A DNA stretch of 64,000 bases from Streptomyces cinnamoneus (GTDB lineage: Bacteria > Actinomycetota > Actinomycetes > Streptomycetales > Streptomycetaceae): contig NZ_PKFQ01000002.1 of NCBI RefSeq assembly GCF_002939475.1, positions 124,001 through 188,000 of the forward strand. Direction: 5' to 3'. A program made the translations under genes and the position numbers. Below are positions 41,509-50,065 of the stretch, piece by piece. Each line of letters begins with the position of its first letter. Positions within the stretch are counted from its first letter, which is position 1. The notes beneath the pieces are model-generated. The model made no database searches, was not told where the DNA came from, and was given only the letters and a program-made list of their open reading frames with translations.

Positions 41509-42147
41509 ATGCGCATCACCGTCTTCGGAGCCGCCGGAAACGTCGGCAGCCGCGTCGTGACCGAGGCACTGTCCCGTGGCCACGAGGTCACCGCCGTCGT
41601 ACGGAACCCCGACCGCCGCCCCGGACCGCCCGCCGGCGCCGAGGTCCGCGTGGGGGACGCCTCCAACGCGGCGGACGTCGCCGCCCTGAGCGCCGGTCAG
41701 GACCTCGTGATCAGCGCCACCCGCCCGGCGCCCGGCCAGGAGGCCGACCTCGTCCCCGTCACGCACGCCCTGCTGGCCGGACTCGCCTCCACGGGCGTAC
41801 GCCTGCTGCTCGTCGGCGGCGCCGGCAGCCTGACCGTGCCCGGCGGGGGCCGCGCCGTGCTGGACGACCCCGAGCTGGTCCCGCCCGCCTGGCGTCCCAT
41901 CGCCGAGGCCTGCACCGCGCAACTGGAGGCCTGCCGCGCCGGGACGGACGTCGACTGGACCTACCTGAGCCCGCCCGCCCTGCTGGAGCCCGGCGAGCGC
42001 ACCGGACGCTACCGGCTCGGCGCCGACGAACTGCTCGTCGACGGCGAGGGCCGCTCGGCCGTCTCCATGGAGGACCTCGCCGTCGCCCTCCTCGACGAGG
42101 CCGAGAACCCCCGCCACCACCGGGCCAGGTTCACGATCGCCTACTAG
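41509..42147 (+). CDS. NmrA-like/atypical SDR NAD(P)-binding protein
   Basis: A 212-residue protein from ATG 41509, nine bases after AAAGGAG. MRITVFGAAGNVGSRVVTEA is the cofactor motif; VTAVVRNPDRRPG and LLLVGGAGSLTVPGG follow. This is the YwnB/NmrA-like group of atypical short-chain dehydrogenases, often redox sensors. The usual Tyr-x3-Lys is not evident. It follows the EamA gene by five bases, so the two form an operon under the MarR operator. Confidence 0.9.
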   Translation: MRITVFGAAGNVGSRVVTEALSRGHEVTAVVRNPDRRPGPPAGAEVRVGDASNAADVAALSAGQDLVISATRPAPGQEADLVPVTHALLAGLASTGVRLLLVGGAGSLTVPGGGRAVLDDPELVPPAWRPIAEACTAQLEACRAGTDVDWTYLSPPALLEPGERTGRYRLGADELLVDGEGRSAVSMEDLAVALLDEAENPRHHRARFTIAY

Positions 42148-42206
42148 GCACCGGCCGCCCGTACGAAGCACTGGATCACGCCGCCGGCATCGGCGAGGCT
42201 TCTCCC

Positions 42207-43145
42207 ATGACGCTCGAACAGTTATGGGAGAAGATCCAGTGCGGCGAGAGGGCCGAGGCGCTCGCGCCACTGGCCGCCGGCGCCGAGGAGTGGTTCTACC
42301 TCGCGATGGCGGCCTGCCGCACGGGTGACGCCGGCGCCGCCGCCGCGTTCGCCGGCCGGGCCGCGGCGCTCGACCCCGGCCACGCCGTCTACGGCGAGGC
42401 CGCGCGCCGCCTGCGCGCCGGACGGCGCGAGGACGAGGACGTGTACGCCGAACCGGAGGCGTTCAGCGCCTTCGTCCGCGGCGGCGGCAACGTGGGCCTG
42501 TACCGCGCCGTCCACGAAGCCCTGCGCGAGCAGTACTCCGCGCACCGCCCCGCCCACCTGCTGGACATCGGATGCGGTGAGGGCCACGCCCTGCTGCCCG
42601 CCCTCACCGCCGACGTCGGCCACGTCGAGCTGATCGAACCCTCGGCCCGGCGCCTGGACCTGGTGACGGCCGAGCTGACCCGGCGCGGGGTGCCCCACCG
42701 CGGCCACGCCGCCACCGCGCAGTCCGTGGTGGCCGGCGCGGGCCCCTGGGACCTGGTGCAGGAGACCTTCTCCCTGCTCGCCCTGGAGCGGGAGGAGCGG
42801 CGGGACCTGCTGCGCCGGCTGCGGCCGCGCGCCAAGCGGCTGGCCCTCGTCGAGTTCGACGCCCCGGACCTGGGGGAGGGCCTCGCGCCCGACCGGTTCC
42901 GCTACCTGGTCTCCCGCTACGACCGCGGCATCCGGGAGTACGGACCCGAACGGGAGCTGGTGGCCCAGGGATTCCTGATGCCCGTGCTCCTGGGGCTGCT
43001 CGGCAGCGAGGAGCACCAGCGGCACCACGAGCAGCCCGTCGCCCGCTGGGTGGAGGACCTGGAGCACGCCGGCTTCACCCCCGGCGAACCGCGCCGGCTC
43101 TACGACTACTGGTGGGCGCCCGCCTACCTTCTGACGGCGTCCTGA
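42207..43145 (+). CDS. SAM-dependent methyltransferase
   Basis: A 312-residue protein from ATG 42207. The N-terminal 90 residues are helical and TPR-like (WFYLAMAACRTGDAGAAAAF). The methyltransferase core then has HLLDIGCGEGHALLPALTAD (motif I), VELIEPSARRLDLVTAELTR and LALVEFDAPDLG. The substrate is unknown. It ends with a Trp/Tyr-rich segment (YDYWWAPAYLL). It follows the MarR-controlled genes by 60 bases, so it could be read with them. Confidence 0.85.
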   Translation: MTLEQLWEKIQCGERAEALAPLAAGAEEWFYLAMAACRTGDAGAAAAFAGRAAALDPGHAVYGEAARRLRAGRREDEDVYAEPEAFSAFVRGGGNVGLYRAVHEALREQYSAHRPAHLLDIGCGEGHALLPALTADVGHVELIEPSARRLDLVTAELTRRGVPHRGHAATAQSVVAGAGPWDLVQETFSLLALEREERRDLLRRLRPRAKRLALVEFDAPDLGEGLAPDRFRYLVSRYDRGIREYGPERELVAQGFLMPVLLGLLGSEEHQRHHEQPVARWVEDLEHAGFTPGEPRRLYDYWWAPAYLLTAS

Positions 43146-43255
43146 GCGGCCCTCACCTGAACGAGCTATTCCGCCTGGTTGTTCGCAAGAGCACACTCCA
43201 GGGAGGGATGGCGTGCCCCGTCCTCCCGTCACCGACGAAAGGGAGGCGCCCGACC

Positions 43256-43762
43256 ATGCCCTCACTCGCGACCCGCCGGCGGTGCGCCGGCGCGGCCTGC
43301 GCCGCGGGAATGCTGATCCTCACGCCCGTGCCGGCCGGTGCCGCCACCCCCGCGCCGGCCACCGTGGTCGTACGCTGCTCCGGCGCCTTCACCATGACGG
43401 CCGGCGGCTTCACCGGCGCGGCCCAGGGGCGGGGCGAGCTCACGTGCGCCGTCCCCGGCCGTCCGGAGCCGACGTCCGCCACGCTGCGCATGCGCGGCTC
43501 GTTCTCCGGCCGGGCCACGGCGGTGACCACCGCGACCGAGGACACCCTGACCTTCGACACCGGCCAGGTGACGCGCTTCTCGGCCACCCGGACGTTCGTC
43601 ACCGACGCGGGCCGGCTCGCGGAGACCGGCGAGGGCGTCAGCACGTCGGGGGACCACCACCCCGCCACCGCGACCGAGTCGGGCCGCGGCACCACCAGGT
43701 CGGGCGGCGACGTCACGGTCTTCACCGTCGACGACGGGTTCACGCTGGAGCTGGCCGGCTGA
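43256..43762 (+). CDS. Secreted protein of unknown function
   Basis: A 168-residue exported protein from ATG 43256, nine bases after GGGAGG. Signal peptide: TRRRCAGAACAAGMLILTPV with cleavage probably after AGA (PAGAATPAP). The rest is beta-rich, Thr/Gly-rich with two Cys (VRCSGAFT and LTCAVPG), which probably form a disulfide. The pattern resembles small secreted Streptomyces proteins without assigned role. Family not recognised. Confidence 0.7.
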   Translation: MPSLATRRRCAGAACAAGMLILTPVPAGAATPAPATVVVRCSGAFTMTAGGFTGAAQGRGELTCAVPGRPEPTSATLRMRGSFSGRATAVTTATEDTLTFDTGQVTRFSATRTFVTDAGRLAETGEGVSTSGDHHPATATESGRGTTRSGGDVTVFTVDDGFTLELAG

Positions 43763-43771
43763 GCGGAGGAG

Positions 43772-43785
43772 CGCCCGCGCGGGCG
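43772..43785. terminator. Small palindrome after the secreted-protein gene
   Basis: CGCCCGCGCGGGCG is a perfect palindrome 10 bases after the stop, in the short gap between convergent genes. Confidence 0.3.
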
Positions 43786-43824
43786 AAGGACGCAAGGGGT
43801 CGCCCCCCGCCCGCGCGGACGTGA

Positions 43825-44793
43825 TCAGGTGAGCCGGATGCCCAGGGCGTAGGCCGTGAGCGTCGCCGGGTCGGCGATGTGGTGGTCCTTGGACGCGGCG
43901 GTGAAGGCGGGCGTCCAGGTGGTGGACGGCTCCAGCCGCCACAGCAGGTTGCCCGCCCCGCGGTAGTGCACCTCCGCGCCGCCGCCGGTGAGGGCGTACC
44001 CGGGCGGCAGCGTGGCCACGGCGGCCGGGTGCTGCGCCTGGCCGGAGTCGGCGTGGACGATGACGCTGGAGACGCGCCCCACCGGCAGGTCGCGCCGCAG
44101 CGAGATGGCGAAGGAGCGGATGCTCGCCGGGTCGGAGACCACGTGGTCCTTGGAACGGGCCTTCCAGGAGTAGTCCGTGGCCGGGAAGGACGCCGTGGCG
44201 AGGTTGCCGGCCCCGTACCAGTTCACCTTGAACCCGCCGCCGACGAGGGCGTAGTCCCTCGACGACGGGATGCCCGCCTCCGCCTCCGGGTGCGGCGCCG
44301 TGCCGCTGTCCGAACGCGAGACGTGCACCGAGCGCAGCAGCTGGTCGCGCGTCATCCCGGCGATCTTCAAGCCGATCACGTAGGCCACCAGCTCGTGCGG
44401 CTGGGGGTCGAGGTGGTCCTTGGAGGAGACGGTCCACCCCGACAGGTCGTCATTGGGGTACGAGGCCGTCAGCAGGGCGCCGTTGGGGCCCTCCACGGCC
44501 GTGGCCCCGCCCCCGACAGCGATCATGTCCCCGTCGCCGACCCGGACGGTCTGGTCGATCCAGTGCTGCTGGGCCGGACTGCCGTGGTACGAGAACACGG
44601 ACACGGTCACCCGGCCCGACGCGTCCCGGAAGCCGGCCACCTGTCTGCCCGTTCTCTCGACGGGCCGGACCGCCGCTCCGCGCCACGCCGTGCGCTGCGC
44701 CGCCCCCGCCGTACCGGCACCGGCCAGGGCGCCGGCCGCCGCTAAGCCCGCGGCGGCCGAAGCCGCCTTCAGCACCTCTCGCCTGTTCCTCAT
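43825..44793 (-). CDS. Tat-exported protein with three internal repeats, unknown function
   Basis: A 322-residue protein from ATG 44793, behind GGGAGG. RRxxL-type export signal: NRREVLKAASAAAGLAAAGA. After it come three related units of about 75-80 residues. Each contains VGGG or TGGG, then a Tyr/Trp-rich stretch, then SKDH (WTVSSKDHLDPQP, WKARSKDHVVSDP, FTAASKDHHIADP) and A-Y-x-I-G-L/A-I-S-L-R/A-L-G-I-R. The shared SKDH and final hydrophobic strand suggest a three-bladed beta structure. I know no family for it. No enzyme motif is evident; a surface-binding role is possible. Confidence 0.7.
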   Translation of the reverse strand: MRNRREVLKAASAAAGLAAAGALAGAGTAGAAQRTAWRGAAVRPVERTGRQVAGFRDASGRVTVSVFSYHGSPAQQHWIDQTVRVGDGDMIAVGGGATAVEGPNGALLTASYPNDDLSGWTVSSKDHLDPQPHELVAYVIGLKIAGMTRDQLLRSVHVSRSDSGTAPHPEAEAGIPSSRDYALVGGGFKVNWYGAGNLATASFPATDYSWKARSKDHVVSDPASIRSFAISLRRDLPVGRVSSVIVHADSGQAQHPAAVATLPPGYALTGGGAEVHYRGAGNLLWRLEPSTTWTPAFTAASKDHHIADPATLTAYALGIRLT

Positions 44794-44923
44794 CGCCAAC
44801 CTCCCAGGAGAATCCGGGCGCTGTCGCCCGGAGGCGAGGCAACCGTAGCGACCGCCACACGCGTGCCGATAGACCTCGGCGGCGACCCGTCGACCCGCCC
44901 GGGCCGGCCGCGCCGGCGGAACG

Positions 44924-46276
44924 TCAGACACCGGGCGCGAGGGTGAAGGTGTGCGAGGAGGTGTAGAACTCCTGTGCGGCCTTGCCCTGTTCGCGCGGAC
45001 CGTAGCTGGAGTCCTTCTCGCCGCCGAACGGAAGGTGGAAGTCCACCCCCGCCGTCGGGGCGTTGACCTTGACCATGCCCGTCTCCAGGCGCGCCCCCAG
45101 ACGGAGCGCGGCGTCGAGGTCGCGGGTGTGGACGGCGGAGACCAGCCCGAACCGCACGCCGTTGGCCAGGGCCAGCGCCGTCTCGGCGTCCGGCGCCCGC
45201 TGCACCAGGCAGACCGGGCCGAAGACCTCCTCGTGGGCCAGCACGTGGCCCTCCGGCGCGTCCGCGACGACGGTGGGGGCGACGAAATGCCCTTCGCCGG
45301 CCACCGCACGGCCCCCGCTGAGGACCCGGCCGCCCTCGGTGGACGCCAGCACCCGCTCCCGCGCCGCGGCGGAGACCACCGGGCCCACGACGGTGTCCGG
45401 GTGGGCGGGATCGCCGACGGCCAGCTTCTCCACCGCGGCCACGAGGGCGTCCGCCACGTCCCCGGCCGCCGGACCGACCGCGATCACCCGCTTGGTCGCG
45501 GTGCACTTCTGCCCGGCGTACCCCATCGCGGCCGCCGCGATCTGCGCCGCCGCCCGTTCCACGTCGGCGTCCGGCAGCACGACGGCGGGGTTCTGCCCGC
45601 CCATCTCGGCCTGGACGGGAACGCCCCGGGCGGCCGCCGCGCCGGCGACGGCCTTGCCGACGGCCACCGAACCGGTGAAGGACACCACGTCGGCGGTGCC
45701 GGCCAGCGCCTCCCCCTCCGCCGCGTCGCCGGGGACCACCGAGAACAGCCCGTCCGGCAGCAGGCCGCCGATCAGTTCGTCCAGGCGTGCCGCGCACGCC
45801 GTCGCCTCCGGTGCGGGCTTGAGGACCACCGCGTTGCCGAACGCCAGCGCCGGGGCGGCCTTCCACAGCGGGATGGCGAGCGGGAAGTTCCAGGGAGTGA
45901 TCAGCCCGGCGACGCCGCGCGGCCTGCGCCGGGTGAACAGCAGCCCCGGCCCCGCGCCCTCGTGCACGGCACCGGTGGGGTCGAAGACCTGCTGCGCGTA
46001 GTAGCGCAGGATCGCCACGCTCCGCGCGACCTCCCCCCGGGCCTCGGTGACGGGCTTGCCCACCTCGCGCACCACCAGCCGCGCCAGCTCCTCCGCCGCG
46101 GCCTCGACCGCGGCGGCGGCCGCCGTCAGGGCCGCCGAGCGGGCCGGGGCGTCGGCGGCCCAGGCGCGCTGGGCGGCGCGGGCCCGCTCGACGGCGGCGA
46201 CCACGGCCCGCGGGCCCGCTTCGGGGACCCGCAGGACCAGGTCGCCCGGCGCCTGCGGGGACCGGCTCTCGATCAT
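44924..46276 (-). CDS. Aldehyde dehydrogenase, 2-oxoglutarate semialdehyde dehydrogenase-like
   Basis: A 450-residue ALDH from ATG 46276, behind GAAGGAG. ITPWNFPLAIPLWKAAPALA (cofactor site), VSFTGSVAVGKAV, general base Glu in QAEMGGQNPAVV, nucleophile Cys in GYAGQKCTATKRV, and LPFGGEKDSSYGPREQG at the end. The family marks fit KGSADH, which makes 2-oxoglutarate from its semialdehyde in hydroxyproline and aldarate catabolism. Neighbouring hydroxyproline epimerase and DapA-like deaminase support the hydroxyproline route. It starts 43 bases after the epimerase stop. Confidence 0.88.
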   Translation of the reverse strand: MIESRSPQAPGDLVLRVPEAGPRAVVAAVERARAAQRAWAADAPARSAALTAAAAAVEAAAEELARLVVREVGKPVTEARGEVARSVAILRYYAQQVFDPTGAVHEGAGPGLLFTRRRPRGVAGLITPWNFPLAIPLWKAAPALAFGNAVVLKPAPEATACAARLDELIGGLLPDGLFSVVPGDAAEGEALAGTADVVSFTGSVAVGKAVAGAAAARGVPVQAEMGGQNPAVVLPDADVERAAAQIAAAAMGYAGQKCTATKRVIAVGPAAGDVADALVAAVEKLAVGDPAHPDTVVGPVVSAAARERVLASTEGGRVLSGGRAVAGEGHFVAPTVVADAPEGHVLAHEEVFGPVCLVQRAPDAETALALANGVRFGLVSAVHTRDLDAALRLGARLETGMVKVNAPTAGVDFHLPFGGEKDSSYGPREQGKAAQEFYTSSHTFTLAPGV

Positions 46277-46319
46277 CGGTGCTCCTTCTCTCGCCACGGC
46301 GGTGCGTCAGGACGGCGGG

Positions 46320-47321
46320 TCACAGCAGGAATCCCGCGGGAAAGGGGTCCTCGGGGTCGAGGAAGTACTGGGCGGTGCCGGTGAGCCAGGCCCGTCCGGT
46401 GACGGCCGGCACGACGGCCGGCCGCCCGGCCACGGTGGTCTCCCGGTCGACGCGCCCCGTGAAGCGCGTGCCGATGAACGACTCGTTGACGAACTCGTCC
46501 CCCGTGTGCAGCTCGCCGCGGGCGTGCAGCTGGGCGAGCCGGGCGCTGGTGCCGGTGCCGCAGGGGGACCGGTCGAACCAGCCCGGATGGATCGCCATGG
46601 CGTGCCGCGAGTGCTTGGCGTCCGAGCCCGGGGCCAGGAACTGGACGTGGTGGCAGACCGCGATCTCCGGGTTCTCCGGATGGACCGGCCGGATCTGCTC
46701 GTTGACGGCGTCCATCACCGCGAGCCCCGCCGTGAGGATCTCCTCCTTGTGGTCCCGCTCGAAGGGCAGCCCCACGCGCTCGACCGGGAGGATGGCGTAG
46801 AAGTTGCCGCCGTAGGCGAGGTCGAGCGTGACCGCGCCGATCGCCGGCACGTCGACGGTCAGGTCCAGGCCGTAGGCGAACGAGGGCACGTTGCGCAGGG
46901 TCACCCCCCGCGCGACGCCGTCCTCGACCGCGACCTCGGCCGTCACCAGCCCGGCCGGGGTGTCCAGTCGGATCGTGGTGACCGGCTCGGTGACGGGCAC
47001 CATGCCCGTCTCCACCAGCACGGTGGCCACCCCGATCGTGCCGTGTCCGCACATCGGCAGGCACCCGGAGACCTCGATGTACAGCACTCCGTAGTCCGCG
47101 TCGGGCCTGGTCGGCGGCTGCAGGATCGCGCCGCTCATCGCGGCGTGCCCGCGCGGCTCGTACATGAGCAGCGTGCGCAGGTGGTCGAGGTGCTCCATGA
47201 AGTACCGGCGGCGCGCGAACATCGTGCCGCCCGGGATCACCCCGACGCCACCGGTGACGACCCGGGTGGGCATGCCCTCGGTGTGCGAGTCGACGGCATG
47301 GAGGACGCGGGTGCTACGCAT
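46320..47321 (-). CDS. 4-hydroxyproline 2-epimerase / proline-racemase family
   Basis: A 333-residue proline-racemase-fold enzyme from ATG 47321. The two catalytic Cys are in SGCLPMCGHGTIGVATVLVE (the MCGHGT Cys) and DRSPCGTGTSARLAQLHARG. Both Cys mark true racemases/epimerases; the dehydratase branch has a Thr at one of these sites. With a D-amino-acid flavoenzyme and a DapA-type deaminase next door, it most likely turns trans-4-hydroxy-L-proline into cis-4-hydroxy-D-proline. The start overlaps the previous stop by eight bases. Confidence 0.9.
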   Translation of the reverse strand: MRSTRVLHAVDSHTEGMPTRVVTGGVGVIPGGTMFARRRYFMEHLDHLRTLLMYEPRGHAAMSGAILQPPTRPDADYGVLYIEVSGCLPMCGHGTIGVATVLVETGMVPVTEPVTTIRLDTPAGLVTAEVAVEDGVARGVTLRNVPSFAYGLDLTVDVPAIGAVTLDLAYGGNFYAILPVERVGLPFERDHKEEILTAGLAVMDAVNEQIRPVHPENPEIAVCHHVQFLAPGSDAKHSRHAMAIHPGWFDRSPCGTGTSARLAQLHARGELHTGDEFVNESFIGTRFTGRVDRETTVAGRPAVVPAVTGRAWLTGTAQYFLDPEDPFPAGFLL

Positions 47322-48237
47322 CGGCGCCCGCCTCGGCCGCCGCCTCCGTCTCCAGGCCGAGGCATGCCTCGGTCGCCACGCGCACGGCCTTCTCCTGCTC
47401 GGGGGTGAGCGGCTGCCGCGGCGGCCGGCAGGGGCCGCCGGGCCGGCCCGCGATGTCCATCGACAGCTTGATCGCCTGGACGAACTCGGTTTTTGAGTCC
47501 CAGCGCAGCAGCGGGTGCAGCGCGCGGTAGAGCGGCAGGGCACGCTCCAGATCGTGGGCCGTGGCGGCCCGGTAGAGCGCCGCGCAGGCGTGCGGCAGGG
47601 CGTTCGGGTAGCCGGCCACCCAGCCCTTGGCCCCCGCCAGGGCCAGCTCCAGCAGCACGTCGTCGGAGCCGATGAGCAGGTCCAGGCCCGGGGCCGCCTC
47701 GGCGATCTCGTAGGCCCGGCGGACGTCCCCGGTGAACTCCTTGACGGCCACGATGTGGCCCTCCTCGTACAGGCGGGCCAGCAGGGCCGGGGTCAGGTCG
47801 ACCTTGGTGTCGTACGGGTTGTTGTAGGCGACCACCGGGATCCCCGCCCTGGCCACCTCGGCGTAGTGCGCGAGGACCGCGCGTTCGTCGGCGCGGTAGG
47901 CGTTGGGCGGCAGCAGCATCACCGCGCGGCAGCCCTCGTCGGCGGCCTGCTCGGCCCAGCGGCGGGCCTCCGCCGCACCGTAGGCGGCGATGCCGGGCAT
48001 GACGTTCGCGCCGCCGACCGCCGCGACGGCCGTGCGCACGACGCGCGCCCGCTCCCCGGCGGTCAGCGTCTGGTATTCGCCGAGCGAGCCGTTGGGTACG
48101 ACACCGTCGCAGCCGGAGTCCACCAGTGAGCGGCAGTGGGCGGCGTAGGCGTCGAAGTCCACGGCGAGGTCGTCGTCCAGGGGCAGCGCGGTGGCGACCA
48201 TGACGCCGTGCCAGGGTATGCGGGGGGTTGCGGCCAT
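47314..48237 (-). CDS. DapA-family (DHDPS/NAL) protein, probable pyrroline-4-hydroxy-2-carboxylate deaminase
   Basis: A 307-residue class I aldolase fold from ATG 48237, 5 bases after GGAGG. Marks are VPNGSLGEYQTLTAGER, VVAYNNPYDTKVD (Tyr) and the Schiff-base Lys in IVAVKEFTGDVRRAYE. In this gene context the enzyme should deaminate cis-4-hydroxy-D-proline's oxidation product to 2-oxoglutarate semialdehyde, the step after the dehydrogenase. A true dihydrodipicolinate synthase would not be expected between an epimerase and a flavin dehydrogenase. Confidence 0.88.
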   Translation of the reverse strand: MAATPRIPWHGVMVATALPLDDDLAVDFDAYAAHCRSLVDSGCDGVVPNGSLGEYQTLTAGERARVVRTAVAAVGGANVMPGIAAYGAAEARRWAEQAADEGCRAVMLLPPNAYRADERAVLAHYAEVARAGIPVVAYNNPYDTKVDLTPALLARLYEEGHIVAVKEFTGDVRRAYEIAEAAPGLDLLIGSDDVLLELALAGAKGWVAGYPNALPHACAALYRAATAHDLERALPLYRALHPLLRWDSKTEFVQAIKLSMDIAGRPGGPCRPPRQPLTPEQEKAVRVATEACLGLETEAAAEAGADA

Positions 48238-48312
48238 GATGTCCTCCAAGTGTTATGTGACATTGCACAGTTGACCGTGCTGAGCGTCAATGCGTCGTAA
48301 GGAGAGTTCTTT
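48238..48312 (-). promoter_or_regulatory. Internal regulatory gap in the hydroxyproline block
   Basis: On the plus strand TGTGACATTGCACA (48256-48269) and TTGAC-N10-GTCAA (48271-48290) are inverted repeats. Read on the minus strand, TTGACG with a spaced TGCAAT could be a promoter for the deaminase gene. A separate regulator (GntR or LysR type) may bind here. Confidence 0.4.
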
Positions 48313-49773
48313 TCAGCTGCCGGCGGCGGGACCGGCGGGTTCCGCGCCCTCCTCACCGTCCTCCCCGGGCGCCGCGGCGAGGTCGGCCAGGCGCACGGGC
48401 TGGGCGAACGGGCGGCGGGCCACGCCGAGATGGGCGGCCTCGCCCGGCGGGCGGCCGTCCGCGCGGGCGGTGAGGCAGGCGGTGGCGAAGCCGCAGACCC
48501 GGCCCTGGCACCAGCCCATGCCCGCCCGCGTCATGAGCTTGACGGTCCGCGCGTCGGTCGCGCCGAGCTCCCGCACCGCCTCGTCCAGGGCGCCGCGCGG
48601 CACCTCCTCGCAGCGGCAGACGAGCGTGTCCGCCCGCGGCCACCGCGTCCAGCCCTCCCGCACGGGATAGGCGCGGTGCAGTGCCGCGGCGAAGCCCCGC
48701 AGCCGGGCGCGCCGGCCGGCCAGCCCCCGCGGCACCCCGGGCCTCCGTCCCTGGTCGAGGGCCACCGCGAGGCCCGCCAGCTCACCTTCGACGAGCGCCA
48801 GTTGGGCCCCGCCGACACCGGTCGTCTCCCCGGCCGCGTACACGCCGGCGACGCTGGTGCGCTGCGCCGCGTCCACGGCGACGACGGGGGTGCCGTCGGT
48901 GTCCCGGCGTGTCGCACAGCCCAGGTGCAGCGGCAGCTCCAGCTGCGGCGTGAAGCCGTAGCCGACCGCCACCGTGTCGCACTCCACGGTGCGTTCCGTG
49001 CCCGGCAACGGCCGCCATCGCGCGTCGAGCCGGGCGACGGTGACCGCTTCGACGGCCGCGCCGCCGTGGGCCGCCGTGACGGCGTGGCCCGGCCGGTAGG
49101 GGACGCGGTGCCGCAGCAGCGCCGCCCCGTAGCCGGCGGCCTCCAGGAGCTTGGCCGGCTGCCCGGCGAGGCGCAGGAGGGCGGGGTCGGGCCGGTTCGC
49201 CTCGTACACCCCCGGCACGCGGGCGCCCGCGGCGGCCAGCGCGGTGGCCACGGGCAGCAGGAACGGTCCGGTGCCGCCGACGACGACCCGCCGCCCCGCG
49301 GTCACCCGGTCGCCCTTGAGCAGGGCCTGGGCCCCGCCCGCGGTGAGGACGCCCGGCAGGTCCCAGCCGGGGAACGGCAACGCCCGGTCGTGGGCCCCGG
49401 CCGCGATGAGCAGGGCCGGCGCCGTGACGCGCACCTGGGTGCGCTCCCGCTCGCCCCGGACGGCGCGCACGGTGAAGCAGCGGGTGCCCGGCCCCTCGGC
49501 ACGGGAGAGCAGCCAGACCCGGTGGTCCGCGAGGTGGGCGACGCGCGGGTGGGACAGCACGGCGTCCCGCAGCCGTGCGAAGGCGGCCCAGCCGTGGTGC
49601 GGCCCGGCGGGGCCCGACCGCCCGAGGCCCTCCGGCGGGTGCCGGTGGTACTGGCCGCCGGTGCGCGCGCCGGCGTCGATCAGGGCCACGCACAGGCCCG
49701 CGTCGGCGGCGGCCCGCGCGGCGGCCAGACCGGCCGGGCCCGCGCCGACGACCGCGAGGTCGTACTCACTCAT
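48313..49773 (-). CDS. D-hydroxyproline dehydrogenase-like, large FAD/[2Fe-2S] subunit
   Basis: A 486-residue flavoprotein from ATG 49773. FAD motif DLAVVGAGPAGLAAARAAAD, second nucleotide motif RRVVVGGTGPFLLPVATALA, YAAGETTGVGGAQLALVEGE and a C-terminal BFD-type cluster site (CRCEEV near residue 385; MGWCQGRVCG near 429). This is the alpha subunit of HcnABC/octopine-oxidase-type three-subunit enzymes that oxidise D-hydroxyproline, proline or opines. Its partner subunits are the next two upstream genes. The start overlaps the ferredoxin-like gene by eight bases. Confidence 0.88.
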   Translation of the reverse strand: MSEYDLAVVGAGPAGLAAARAAADAGLCVALIDAGARTGGQYHRHPPEGLGRSGPAGPHHGWAAFARLRDAVLSHPRVAHLADHRVWLLSRAEGPGTRCFTVRAVRGERERTQVRVTAPALLIAAGAHDRALPFPGWDLPGVLTAGGAQALLKGDRVTAGRRVVVGGTGPFLLPVATALAAAGARVPGVYEANRPDPALLRLAGQPAKLLEAAGYGAALLRHRVPYRPGHAVTAAHGGAAVEAVTVARLDARWRPLPGTERTVECDTVAVGYGFTPQLELPLHLGCATRRDTDGTPVVAVDAAQRTSVAGVYAAGETTGVGGAQLALVEGELAGLAVALDQGRRPGVPRGLAGRRARLRGFAAALHRAYPVREGWTRWPRADTLVCRCEEVPRGALDEAVRELGATDARTVKLMTRAGMGWCQGRVCGFATACLTARADGRPPGEAAHLGVARRPFAQPVRLADLAAAPGEDGEEGAEPAGPAAGS

Positions 49774-50065
49774 GGCCCGTCCCCTCCTGGGTGGTGACGA
49801 CGTCGCCCGGGCGGGCCTCGGTGAGGCACGCCCGCAGCGACGGCTGTCCGTTGACCGTGATGAGGCAGTCGAAGCAGACGCCGATGCCGCAGAACAGCCC
49901 GCGCGGCCTGCCCGTCCGACGCGTGGTCCGCCAGGACCGCAGCCCGGCCGCCAGCAGCGCGGCGCCCACGGTCTGGCCCGGCAGCGCCACGAGGGGCCGT
50001 CCGTCGAAGGTCACCTCGAAGGGGGCGGCGGGCCGGTCGGCGGCCCGCGCGTGTCCGGTGTTCAC
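49766..50065 (-). CDS. D-hydroxyproline dehydrogenase-like, small [2Fe-2S] subunit
   Basis: A 99-residue plant-type ferredoxin-like protein from GTG 50065. Cluster Cys: LFCGIGVCFDCLITVNGQPS plus the later RAC (Cys59, 64, 67 and 80). FEVTFDGRPLVALPGQTVGA opens the ubiquitin-like fold. It is the HcnA-type subunit that links the two flavoproteins of the complex. Overlaps both neighbours by a few bases, so the three subunits are made together. Confidence 0.92.
   Translation of the reverse strand: MNTGHARAADRPAAPFEVTFDGRPLVALPGQTVGAALLAAGLRSWRTTRRTGRPRGLFCGIGVCFDCLITVNGQPSLRACLTEARPGDVVTTQEGTGHE

Noticed and set aside
47314..48237. Dihydrodipicolinate synthase for lysine biosynthesis
   Set aside because: The gene is embedded between a hydroxyproline epimerase and a D-amino-acid dehydrogenase, and essential dapA genes are not normally found in such a catabolic context.
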